Source: Pseudomonadota bacterium (lineage in GTDB: Bacteria > Pseudomonadota > Alphaproteobacteria > Acetobacterales > Acetobacteraceae). From it: a stretch of 13,995 bases of DNA. The position numbers were made by a program, and so were the translations under genes. Shown in pieces: positions 1-6,303 of the stretch. The notes beneath the pieces were generated by a model that did no database searches, was not told where the DNA came from, and saw only the letters and a program-made list of their open reading frames with translations. Location of the stretch: positions 1-13,995 of the forward strand of contig JAJYFW010000005.1 of the NCBI GenBank assembly GCA_021785335.1, read 5' to 3'. How positions within the stretch are numbered: position 1 is the stretch's first letter; each line of letters starts with the position of its first letter.

Positions 1-1012
1 AGCCGACATAGCCCGCCTGGACCGGCGGCCCGCCGGTGCCGGGAATGACGCCCGCGGGGTCGGTGAACAACGTCAGGCCCTGGGCGTCGAAGCGCGTCGA
101 GAGCGTATGGGAAAACTCGTCGAGTTCCGCCTGCTGGGTGGGCAGCGTCCGGTCGCGCAGCACGAGGTTGGCGCCGATCGCCCCGGCCCCGGTCGCGGAA
201 GTCAGCGTCGGGGTGACATCGACGCCGCCCAGCGTGACCCCGGGCAGGGTGGCGGGATAGGTGGAGGCGGCGGAGATTGTCGCCGGCTTGGTGGCGAAGG
301 CGGTGGCGTCCAGCGGCACGGAGAGGCCGCTCGCGGTGAACGCGGTGACGTTGCCGTCCGCCTGCGCGAGGAAGCGGATGCCGGCAAGCTGCCCCGCCTG
401 GTCGATCGCCGCGTCGCGCTGGTTCTCGAGGTCGGCCGTGGACTGGCCCTCGCTCTTCAGCGTGACGATCCGTTGCGACAGCGTGCCGATGGTCGCCAGC
501 GTCGCGTTGAGCGTGGCGACACCGGAGACGATGGCGGCCTGCGCCGCCTGCCGCCCCTGCTGGCTGGCGTTGGCGAGCGTGTTGATCTGCCCGGCCAGCG
601 CGCCCGCCGCGGACACCACCGCGCCCTGCTGCGTCGCGTTCGAGGGATCGTTGAGCAGGGTGGAGAAGGCATCGCCGAGGTTGCCGAGCAGGCTCGCGAT
701 GTCCTGCGCCTGCCCGGTCGCGCCCTGCGCCGCGGCGATGTTGGCGAGTGCCGAGGCGCTGGTGGAGAGCGCGCTCACCGTCGCGTTCTGCGCCAGCACC
801 TGCGACTGGAGCGCGGTGTCGAGCACGCGCGTCGTGGGCCGGGCGCGCGTGCCCATGCCCTGGCCGCCGGCGGTGACATCGACCGTGTTCGAGACCTCGC
901 GCGCGTAGTCCGGCGTCGAGGCGTTGGCGATGTTCTGCGAGATCGCGCCGAAGCCCTGCGCGATGGCGGCGAGCCCGGATCCGGCGTTGGCGAGCGCGCC
1001 CGAGAGCTGCAC
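1..1012 (-). CDS. flgK: Flagellar hook-associated protein 1 FlgK, 3' part cut by window edge
   Basis: FlgK is the first of the two junction proteins between hook and filament and is exported by the flagellar type III system. I see the N-terminal 337 residues; the C-terminal part lies beyond the left edge, so no stop is visible. The N-terminus (SGALANAGSGLAAIAQG, then ISQNIANASTPDYAREV) is the D0 coiled-coil signature of rod/hook/HAP proteins. DLENQRDAAIDQ near residue 190 matches the conserved DLxxQRD segment of FlgK. The middle is alanine-, serine- and threonine-rich, as usual. The start is an inferred GTG two bases after the flgE stop; no in-frame ATG lies nearby and the Shine-Dalgarno is weak, so translation probably depends on coupling to flgE. 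Family assignment is firm; the exact start is less so. By family convention flgL would follow beyond the edge. Confidence 0.92.
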   Translation of the reverse strand, partial: MQLSGALANAGSGLAAIAQGFGAISQNIANASTPDYAREVSNTVDVTAGGQGMGTRARPTTRVLDTALQSQVLAQNATVSALSTSASALANIAAAQGATGQAQDIASLLGNLGDAFSTLLNDPSNATQQGAVVSAAGALAGQINTLANASQQGRQAAQAAIVSGVATLNATLATIGTLSQRIVTLKSEGQSTADLENQRDAAIDQAGQLAGIRFLAQADGNVTAFTASGLSVPLDATAFATKPATISAASTYPATLPGVTLGGVDVTPTLTSATGAGAIGANLVLRDRTLPTQQAELDEFSHTLSTRFDAQGLTLFTDPAGVIPGTGGPPVQAGYVG

Positions 1013-1014
1013 GG

Positions 1015-2337
1015 TCAGCCCATCATGTTGATCGTCGCCTGCATCATCTGGTCCGCCGTCGTCACGGTCTTGGCGTTGGCGGTGTAGGCCTGCTGGGCGA
1101 CGATGAGATGGGTGAACTCGGAGGCGATGTCGACGTTGGACTGCTCGTCGGCGGACGTCACGAGCGTTCCGGCGCCGTTGCTGCCGGCGGCCTGGGCCAG
1201 CGGGTCGCCGGCATCGACGGTCGCGGTGAAGGCCTGGCCGTCCTGGCGTTGCAGCGCGTCGGGGTTGGCGAAGGTCACGATCGGCACCTGCGCGATGATC
1301 CGGCTCTGCCCGTTGTTGTAGTTGACGACGACATCCCCGGCACTCGTGGTGCTGACGCCGCTGAACGAGCCGGGCGGGACGCCGTTCTGCGTCAGCCCGG
1401 TCAGGTTGAAGCTGCCGCCGGCATATTGCGTGAGACCCGTTGACGAACCGTAATTGCCGAGGTTGAGCGCGATGGTCTGCGGCGCGCCGCCGCCGAGGTT
1501 CGTGGAGAAGGTCAGCGTCGCCGCCCCGTTCGCGGCGTAGCCCGTGGGGTTCACGCTGCCGGTGGCGCCGGTGATGCCGCCGATGGTGCCGTCGGCCACC
1601 GGGTTGCCGCTCGCCGTCGGGCCGAAATTCACGATGGCGGTGCCGCGAGCGGCGGAGAGCGTGTCGTCCGGCACGTTGATCGAGACCTGCCAGGAATTGG
1701 GGGCAAGCTGCGTCCAGTTCAGCGTGACGGTATGGGCGGTGCCGAGCGCGTCGTAGACGCTGACCTGCGAGGTGATCGGCGTCGTCGTCGAGGGCGTCGC
1801 GGGCAGGTTGGCCGAGAGCGTCATGGCGGTCGTCGCCACGGGGGCATACTGTGTCTGGGTGATCTGGATCGGCGCGAGGACGGAGGTGTTCGCCTGGCCC
1901 GTCGCCGCGTCGATCGGCCAGCCGTTGAGCGCGTCGCCGGCGCTGTTGACGAGGTAGCCGTTCTTGTCCTCGCTGAAATCGCCGGCGCGGGTGAAGTACT
2001 GCTGCGGCGCGAACGTGTCCGTGGTGGCGCCGGCGGCGGCCATGCCGTCCGGCCGGCTGACCACGAAGAACCCCTGGCCGGAGATCGCGAGGCTCGTCGG
2101 GTTGTTGTTCTGCGCGATCGTGCCCTGCAGCGTATTCTGGTAGTCGGGGCGCGCGACGACGGAGCCGGACTCGTTCGTGGTGGCGTTGCTCTCGGTGAGG
2201 TAGTCCTCGAACGAGGTGCCGATGCCCTTGAAGCCGACCGTCTGGCTGTTGGCGATGTTGTCGCTGATGTTGCTGAACGAGGCGGCCTGGGCGTTGAGCC
2301 CGCTCACCGCCGTGTCCAGCGCGCCGAAGATCGACAT
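1015..2337 (-). CDS. flgE: Flagellar hook protein FlgE
   Basis: Structural subunit of the flagellar hook, the universal joint between rod and filament. The protein is 440 aa, normal for FlgE. N-terminal D0 is clear: SIFGALDTAVSGLNAQA, then NISDNIANSQTVGFKG, the family's NxANxxTxGFK motif. GQGFFVV around residue 100 is the conserved GxGFFxV turn of FlgE/FlgF/FlgG proteins. A FlgE D2-type stretch (SVYDALGTAHTVTLNW) follows mid-protein. The C-terminus (SNVDIASEFTHLIVAQQAY, ending in TADQMMQATINMMG) is the matching D0 helix. The frame stays open far upstream, antisense to fliK, but homology begins exactly at this ATG, which has GGGAG six bases upstream. flgK follows after two bases, so the two form an operon. 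A sigma-54-type element lies just upstream. Confidence 0.96.
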   Translation of the reverse strand: MSIFGALDTAVSGLNAQAASFSNISDNIANSQTVGFKGIGTSFEDYLTESNATTNESGSVVARPDYQNTLQGTIAQNNNPTSLAISGQGFFVVSRPDGMAAAGATTDTFAPQQYFTRAGDFSEDKNGYLVNSAGDALNGWPIDAATGQANTSVLAPIQITQTQYAPVATTAMTLSANLPATPSTTTPITSQVSVYDALGTAHTVTLNWTQLAPNSWQVSINVPDDTLSAARGTAIVNFGPTASGNPVADGTIGGITGATGSVNPTGYAANGAATLTFSTNLGGGAPQTIALNLGNYGSSTGLTQYAGGSFNLTGLTQNGVPPGSFSGVSTTSAGDVVVNYNNGQSRIIAQVPIVTFANPDALQRQDGQAFTATVDAGDPLAQAAGSNGAGTLVTSADEQSNVDIASEFTHLIVAQQAYTANAKTVTTADQMMQATINMMG

Positions 2338-2374
2338 GGGATGCTCCCGGGCCTGCTGCTGATCGCATGCGGGA

Positions 2375-2390
2375 GGCAGGAAGCATGCCA
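2375..2390 (-). promoter_or_regulatory. Sigma-54-type -24/-12 promoter for flgE-flgK
   Basis: On the minus strand the sequence reads TGGCAT-GCTTC-CTGCC. Against the sigma-54 consensus TGGCAC-N5-TTGCA it keeps the invariant GG and GC at the correct spacing and matches five of six bases in the -24 box. The -12 box keeps only TGC. The predicted transcript would start near 2364, giving a leader of about 27 bases with the GGGAG Shine-Dalgarno inside it, which is sensible geometry. Hook genes are sigma-54-dependent in several alphaproteobacteria such as Caulobacter. The promoter assignment itself is inference from pattern and position. Confidence 0.55.
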
Positions 2391-2453
2391 GCCCGGTCGT
2401 CGCGGGAACGACACGGATCCGCGCGGCATGGCAGGCACGCAGGACCGTTCCGA

Positions 2454-2472
2454 CCCGGCAACATATGCCGGG
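2454..2472. promoter_or_regulatory. Perfect inverted repeat, candidate enhancer site shared by flgE and fliK
   Basis: CCCGGCA, five bases (ACATA), then TGCCGGG: a perfect dyad with 7-base arms in the flgE-fliK divergent gap. Its centre is about 84 bases upstream of the predicted fliK transcription start and about 99 upstream of the predicted flgE start. Sigma-54 activators of the NtrC type normally bind at about this distance. Caulobacter FlbD binds GC-rich dyad ftr elements upstream of its hook genes, so a FlbD-like regulator is a natural candidate. No FlbD gene is visible in this window, and the binding protein is inferred. Confidence 0.5.
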
Positions 2473-2520
2473 CTGCGATCGCTGCCGAGGGCGAGCCACG
2501 CTATTGCCACGCGATGGAAC

Positions 2521-2536
2521 TGGCAGCGGACTTGCA
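2521..2536 (+). promoter_or_regulatory. Sigma-54-type -24/-12 promoter for fliK-flgD
   Basis: The sequence TGGCAG-CGGAC-TTGCA matches the sigma-54 consensus TGGCAC-N5-TTGCA at ten of eleven defined positions, with exact spacing between GG and GC. Taking C2535 as position -12, transcription would begin near 2547, one base before the ATG assigned to fliK. The match is strong and it faces fliK. The near-absence of a leader is the main oddity and is discussed as a finding. Confidence 0.62.
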
Positions 2537-2547
2537 GGGCCGTGGCC

Positions 2548-3762
2548 ATGGGCACCCCCATGTCTGCCGCCATCCCGTTCCCGCCGCCTCCGGACACGGC
2601 GCGCGCGAGCGCGAATTGCGCGCCACCGGCGAAACCGGCCCCGGTGCCAGCGACGCCTCCGCCGCCACCGAGCTTCGCGATCGCGGTCCTCGCGGCGCTC
2701 GCTGCCGGTAAGCTGAGCCAGCGAACCGCCGCGCCATCCGACACGCCGCCCGTGAAGGGCGCGGCCGCCGCCGGCAAGCGGCCGCGCGACGCCGGGCGAA
2801 AGCCGGCCGCCAGCACCGCGACGCCGGTCCAGCCCACCGTCCTCGCGCTCGCCGGCACCCCGGCCGTCGTCGGCCCGCCAGCGCCGTTGCAACCCGCCCT
2901 GCCCCGCGCCACCGCCGCGAAGCCGGACATTCCGCCCACGAAGGATGCGCCCAGCGTCGGCCACGCGCCGGCGCAGGACGGCAAGCGAGGTTTCCCGGCG
3001 ACGCGGCAGGTCGCCACCGCGGCGTTGGCCCTCGACGCGCCAACGCCACCCACCCGCGCCATCCCTCCCGCCAAAGCGGGCCGGCCCGCAACGCCGGCGA
3101 CGCTGGCGGCACAAGCGGCCACGGGACCGGCCGTTCTCTCTCCGACCCTGCGCGCCGCTCCCGACGCGGGCGCCCGCGCCGCGCCCGGAAGTTCGCACCC
3201 AACGACGCCCCCGGTCGCGACGACGCCGCATGCGGCGGCACCCGAGCCCAGGGCGCCGCTCCCGGCGACGCAAGCCGCGATCTCCAACCTCGCGTTACTG
3301 ACGGTGGGTTCCGCCGCCTCCGCCACGTCCGCGCCGACCGCCGCGAGCACGGCGCGTGCCACCGTCGCGCAGGTCTCCGCTACGCTCGCCCAACTGCCGC
3401 GACCGCCAACAGCCAACGCCACCACCATCACGCTGCACCTGGCACCGCCGGCGCTCGGCGACGTGGCGATCCGCATTTCAGCGCCGCACGGCGCGCCGCC
3501 GGTGGTGACCATCAGCGCCAGCCACCAGGCATCGGCCGAGGCGCTCGCCACGGCACGGCCAAACCTCGAGGCGTCGCTGCTGCGCGCCGGCCTGCCTGCC
3601 GAGACGCGCGTGATCGTCCACCCGCCCGGCACGCCCCCGTCCGGCGGCGAGACGCCTGATCGCGGCTTCCGCCAGCCAGGCGGTCAGCCGCGACGGCACC
3701 CGCCGCCCGCCCGTTCCGTCAGCGAGACGGATTTCGCCGCAGCCCTCGACATCAGCGCCTGA
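2548..3762 (+). CDS. fliK: Flagellar hook-length control protein FliK
   Basis: FliK measures hook length and switches the export gate from hook to filament substrates. The protein is 404 aa. Residues 1 to about 290 are low-complexity, rich in Ala, Pro and Thr and apparently unfolded, as in the ruler part of FliK proteins. The conserved C-terminal Flg_hook domain lies at about residues 293-365: LHLAPPALGDVAIRI fits the family's LxPxxLGxVxVxI motif and is followed by SLLRAGLPAETRVIVHP. The ATG at 2548 is preceded by AGGG about eight bases upstream; ATG 2560 (MSAAIPF) is an in-frame alternative. The open frame extends far upstream antisense to flgE, but composition and context do not support that extension. 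flgD begins 15 bases after the stop. Assignment rests on the C-terminal domain and the hook-gene context. Confidence 0.88.
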   Translation: MGTPMSAAIPFPPPPDTARASANCAPPAKPAPVPATPPPPPSFAIAVLAALAAGKLSQRTAAPSDTPPVKGAAAAGKRPRDAGRKPAASTATPVQPTVLALAGTPAVVGPPAPLQPALPRATAAKPDIPPTKDAPSVGHAPAQDGKRGFPATRQVATAALALDAPTPPTRAIPPAKAGRPATPATLAAQAATGPAVLSPTLRAAPDAGARAAPGSSHPTTPPVATTPHAAAPEPRAPLPATQAAISNLALLTVGSAASATSAPTAASTARATVAQVSATLAQLPRPPTANATTITLHLAPPALGDVAIRISAPHGAPPVVTISASHQASAEALATARPNLEASLLRAGLPAETRVIVHPPGTPPSGGETPDRGFRQPGGQPRRHPPPARSVSETDFAAALDISA

Positions 3763-3777
3763 CCAGGGAGACGCCGC

Positions 3778-4425
3778 ATGACCACCAGCCTCGCCGCCAC
3801 CGCCGCCGCCCAGACCACCGCGGCCACCAACGCCACCAGCCCGCTCGCATCGCTCGGCGGCAATTTCACCGACTTCCTGAACATGCTGATGACGCAGCTG
3901 CAGAACCAGGACCCGACCTCGCCCATGGACACCAACCAGTTCACCTCCGAGCTGGTGCAGTTCACCTCCGTCGAGCAGCAGATCAACACCAACAACAGCC
4001 TGACGCGGCTCATCCAGTACACGCAGGACGGCACGATGCTGCAATCGGCACAGATGGTGGGCAAGCAGGTCGCCGTGACCTCCGGCCAGCTCGCGCTGCA
4101 GAAAGGCACCGCCGGGCTCGACTACACCGCCGCGAGCGCCGGGCCGGTCGCCATCACCGTCACCGATGCCGCGGGCAATGTGCTGGACCAGCAGACCGTG
4201 CAGGCGCGCCAGGGGCAGAACAGCTGGAGCTGGAACGGCCAGACTGGCAACGGCACGCAGCTGCCGGACGGCGCCTACAGCGTGAGCGTCACGCAGGGCG
4301 GTGCCTCGCTGCCCTTCTCCGTGGTCGGCACCGCCTCCGGCGTGGGGAACAGTGGCAGCGGGCTCATGCTGCAGATGGGCGCGCTGAGCGTGCCGTTCTC
4401 GTCGTTGGTGTCCGTGCTGGGCTGA
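3778..4425 (+). CDS. flgD: Flagellar hook assembly (capping) protein FlgD
   Basis: FlgD sits at the tip of the growing hook as a scaffold for FlgE polymerisation and is absent from the finished flagellum. The protein is 215 aa, typical for FlgD. Residues about 30-70 carry the family signature: FLNMLMTQLQNQDPTSPMD, then TSELVQFTSVEQQI. Residues about 115-190 form the Ig/Tudor-like part, including VAITVTDAAGNVL and the conserved WSWNGQTGNGTQLPDGAY (WxGxxxxGxxxPxGxY). GGGAG lies seven bases before the ATG. The gene follows fliK by 15 bases and is very likely co-transcribed with it. The pairing of a hook ruler with a hook cap is common in flagellar loci. Confidence 0.96.
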   Translation: MTTSLAATAAAQTTAATNATSPLASLGGNFTDFLNMLMTQLQNQDPTSPMDTNQFTSELVQFTSVEQQINTNNSLTRLIQYTQDGTMLQSAQMVGKQVAVTSGQLALQKGTAGLDYTAASAGPVAITVTDAAGNVLDQQTVQARQGQNSWSWNGQTGNGTQLPDGAYSVSVTQGGASLPFSVVGTASGVGNSGSGLMLQMGALSVPFSSLVSVLG

Positions 4426-4480
4426 AATCCGCCGCGCGCTTCACGCTCCCTTTACCTCCGCCCGCGAGGATCGCCGCAGT

Positions 4481-4519
4481 CCCGCAAAACGGCGGGGGCC
4501 CCTGCAACGTGCTCAGCAC
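4481..4519 (+). promoter_or_regulatory. Inverted repeats in the flagellin upstream region/leader
   Basis: The 121-base gap between flgD and the flagellin gene holds two short dyads. CCCGC (4481-4485) pairs with GCGGG (4492-4496) across a 6-base loop. GTGCT and AGCAC flank a single base at 4509-4519. The first could form an RNA hairpin, but no T-tract follows, so it is not a convincing terminator. The second has too small a loop for RNA and would be a protein-binding dyad if it is anything. I see no convincing sigma-28, sigma-54 or -35/-10 promoter here. The leader is the expected region for FlbT action, because FlbT binds flagellin 5' UTRs in Caulobacter. Confidence 0.3.
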
Positions 4520-4546
4520 ACACCGGACCCGAAGGAAAACGCCCCC

Positions 4547-5398
4547 ATGACGCAGTTCTCGATCAACACCAATATCACCGCGCAGATCGCGCTGGAGAGC
4601 CTCACGGCCACCAACGCGTCGCTCGCCGCGACCCAGAAGCAGATCTCGACCGGCTATCGCGTGGCGGATGCGACCGACGACGGCGCGGCCTATGCCGTCG
4701 CGCAGCGCGTGCGCTCGGATGTCGGCGCGCTGACCAGCGCCAACCAGCAGCTCGGCAACGTCCAGGGACTGCTGTCGACGACCGTGACGGCGCTCAACAG
4801 CATCTCGAACACGCTGAACAGCGCCCGCGCCGTGCTCGTGAAGCTGGCGGACGGCACCGTGACCGGCACCACCCGCTCGCAGTACGTGCAGCAGTACCAG
4901 TCGATGATGGCGAACGTGAAGACGTTCATCCAGGACGCCGGCTACAACGGCAAGACGCTGATCGGCAACATCACCGGCAGCACCGGGTCGTTCGGCGCCA
5001 TCGGCGTGGTGCGCAACGAACTGGGTGCCACCTATCATGTCGCGACCTTCGGCGGCTCGGCCTTTTTCGCTTCGGTCAACTTCACCAGCACGCAGCTCAA
5101 CGGCGCGTCCACCGTGCAGGCGCTGATCACCGGCACGGGCACGTTCCTCACGACGCTGAACACGCTGGGCAGCGAGCTGAACACGTATGGTAACGCAACG
5201 ACCTACGTGAACAACCAGATCACCTACAACAGCGACAAGATCGACGCGCTGAACTCCGGCCTCGGGTCGCTGATCGATGCCAACCTGGCGCAGGAATCCG
5301 CACTCCTGACCTCGCTGCAGATCAAGCAGCAGCTCGGAACGCAGTCGCTCTCCATCGCCAACAGCGCGCCGCAGAGCCTGCTCTCCCTCTTCAAGTAG
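4547..5398 (+). CDS. fliC: Flagellin (filament subunit)
   Basis: Filament subunit of the flagellum. The protein is 283 aa, which puts it among the short flagellins that have D0/D1 helices and little or no outer D2/D3 domain. The N-terminus SINTNITAQIALESL followed by TQKQISTGYRVADATDDGA is the flagellin N signature. The C-terminus LQIKQQLGTQSLSIANSAPQ ends in SLLSLFK, the conserved C-terminal helix. The middle (about residues 105-225) is rich in Thr, Ser, Asn and Gly; I count about 67 Ser plus Thr in the whole protein and no Cys. Many exposed hydroxyls would suit O-glycosylation. The start is supported by AAGGA ten bases upstream and by homology from residue 2. flbT and flaF follow directly, the standard alphaproteobacterial arrangement. 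Only one flagellin gene lies in this window; others could exist elsewhere. Confidence 0.97.
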   Translation: MTQFSINTNITAQIALESLTATNASLAATQKQISTGYRVADATDDGAAYAVAQRVRSDVGALTSANQQLGNVQGLLSTTVTALNSISNTLNSARAVLVKLADGTVTGTTRSQYVQQYQSMMANVKTFIQDAGYNGKTLIGNITGSTGSFGAIGVVRNELGATYHVATFGGSAFFASVNFTSTQLNGASTVQALITGTGTFLTTLNTLGSELNTYGNATTYVNNQITYNSDKIDALNSGLGSLIDANLAQESALLTSLQIKQQLGTQSLSIANSAPQSLLSLFK

Positions 5399-5413
5399 CG
5401 CCACCTTCCGGCA

Positions 5414-5428
5414 CGGGCAAAAGGCCCG
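5414..5428 (+). terminator. Weak GC hairpin between flagellin and flbT
   Basis: CGGGC and GCCCG flank an AAAAG loop, 15 bases after the flagellin stop. Only a TTT run some ten bases further on follows, so this is a poor intrinsic terminator. It could act as a partial terminator or as an mRNA 3'-end stabiliser, letting flagellin message exceed flbT message. Function is inferred. Confidence 0.3.
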
Positions 5429-5450
5429 CGCCCGGCGTTTCATCGGTCAC

Positions 5451-5460
5451 GGAGGTGAGG
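5451..5460 (+). promoter_or_regulatory. Strong Shine-Dalgarno of flbT
   Basis: GGAGGTGAGG offers two overlapping anti-16S matches: GGAGG ends 12 bases before the flbT ATG, and GAGG ends seven bases before it. This fixes the flbT start at 5468 and argues against other ATGs nearby. Confidence 0.6.
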
Positions 5461-5467
5461 CAAGCCC

Positions 5468-5938
5468 ATGTCGACGCTGGTCCTGGAACTGCGCCAGGGG
5501 GAGACGATGATCGTCAACGGCGCCCCGATCCGCTTTCGTACCAAATCGCGCATCGAGCTCACCGCGCATGCGCGCTTCCTGTTCGGCAAGCAGATCATGA
5601 CGCCAGCGGAAGCTTGCACGCCGGCGCGGCGGATCTACTTCGCGCTGCAGACCGCCTATATCGGCACCACCGAGGAACGCGAGGCAGGTCTCGCCGCGGC
5701 GCGCCACTACGTCGCCGCCTTCCAGGCCGCGACCACGTCGCAACTCGCCTGCTCCATTCTCGACCGCGCCCTCGCCGCGGCGGAGGCCGACCAGGGCTAC
5801 CAGGCGCTGCGCCTCGCACGGCGCATCATCCGCCACGAGGACGCGGTGCTCGGCCACCCGTCCCCATCGGCCGCACCCGACGTGCCGGCCAGCATGCTGT
5901 CCAACCCAGCCACGAAAATCGCGGAGACCTGCCCATGA
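5468..5938 (+). CDS. flbT: Flagellin post-transcriptional regulator FlbT
   Basis: FlbT is a small alphaproteobacterial protein that controls flagellin synthesis after transcription. In Caulobacter it binds the flagellin mRNA leader and promotes its decay, while in some other species it acts positively. The protein is 156 aa, typical of the family. Visible signatures are LRQGETMIVNGAPIRF at the N-terminus (family form LKPGExxxINGAVI) and the CTPARRIYFALQTAYIG segment near residues 50-65 (family form TPARRxYFxLQ). The last 25 or so residues are a Pro/Ala-rich tail with no clear motif. The stop overlaps the flaF start in an ATGA, so translation of the two is probably coupled. The neighbouring flagellin leader is its probable target. 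Confidence 0.94.
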   Translation: MSTLVLELRQGETMIVNGAPIRFRTKSRIELTAHARFLFGKQIMTPAEACTPARRIYFALQTAYIGTTEEREAGLAAARHYVAAFQAATTSQLACSILDRALAAAEADQGYQALRLARRIIRHEDAVLGHPSPSAAPDVPASMLSNPATKIAETCP

Positions 5939-6288
5939 ACAATCCCGGCACCGTCCGGCGCGCGGAACGCGCCTACGCCGCGAGTTCCGCCGCTCGCAGC
6001 ATGCGCGCGCAGGAGGCCGAAATCTTCACGCGGGTTATCGCGGCACTGCGCCTCGGCGCACGAGGCGCGCCGGCGGACCGGGTGCGAGCGCTCGCGGATA
6101 CGTCGCTGCTGTGGTCCAGCGTGCTCGACCAGGTGCGCGACCCGGCAAACCAGCTGCCGGAGCGGTTGCGCGCCATGATCGCCTCGGTCGCGATGACGGT
6201 GCAGCGCGAGGCCGCGCTGGAGCAGCCGAACTTCGACTTCCTGATTGAGGTCAACGAGAACATCGCCGCCGGCCTCGCCGACAGCTGA
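5935..6288 (+). CDS. flaF: Flagellar biosynthesis regulator FlaF
   Basis: FlaF is the partner of FlbT in alphaproteobacteria and is needed for flagellin translation and/or secretion; in Caulobacter it acts as a flagellin secretion factor. The protein is 117 aa, the usual length. Family features seen are the N-terminal AYAASSAARSMRAQEAEIFTR segment (family form AYxxxxxxtxxPReiEaxvf), the ALADTSLLWSSVLDQVRDPANQLPE core (family form NxxLWxxfxxDxxxxxNxLP) and a C-terminal amphipathic helix ending FDFLIEVNENIAAGL. The frame is open further upstream, but homology begins at MNNPG, whose ATG overlaps the flbT stop as ATGA. It lies in the flagellin-flbT-flaF group, consistent with a shared role in flagellin supply. 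Confidence 0.93.
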   Translation: MNNPGTVRRAERAYAASSAARSMRAQEAEIFTRVIAALRLGARGAPADRVRALADTSLLWSSVLDQVRDPANQLPERLRAMIASVAMTVQREAALEQPNFDFLIEVNENIAAGLADS

Positions 6289-6303
6289 GCGGGGGCGCGG
6301 GCG

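Noticed and set aside
2491..2515. Second minus-strand sigma-54-like match (TGGCAA-N5-TGGCT) facing flgE
   Set aside because: Its -12 box is poorer at the conserved TT, and it would give a leader of well over 100 bases. The element at 2375-2390 has better geometry.
2338..3273. Long upstream open extension of the flgE frame, antisense to fliK
   Set aside because: It is Arg/Gly-rich noise typical of high-GC DNA. FlgE similarity and a good ribosome site begin exactly at 2337, and the extension would overlap fliK on the other strand.
2304..3632. 442-codon open frame antisense to fliK
   Set aside because: It is a shadow of the biased codon use of fliK. It shows no recognisable domain, and its end runs into the start of flgE.
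4418..4433. Possible sigma-54 element (TGGGCT-N5-CCGCC) for flagellin
   Set aside because: It keeps the GG and GC spacing but little else and includes the flgD stop codon, so it is too weak to call.
4364..5443. 359-codon minus-strand frame across the flagellin gene
   Set aside because: Flagellin on the plus strand is unmistakable. This frame is Arg/Gly/His-rich with no family features.
5455..5934. Upstream extension of the flaF frame through flbT
   Set aside because: FlaF similarity begins at the ATG at 5935, and the extension is the out-of-frame shadow of flbT.
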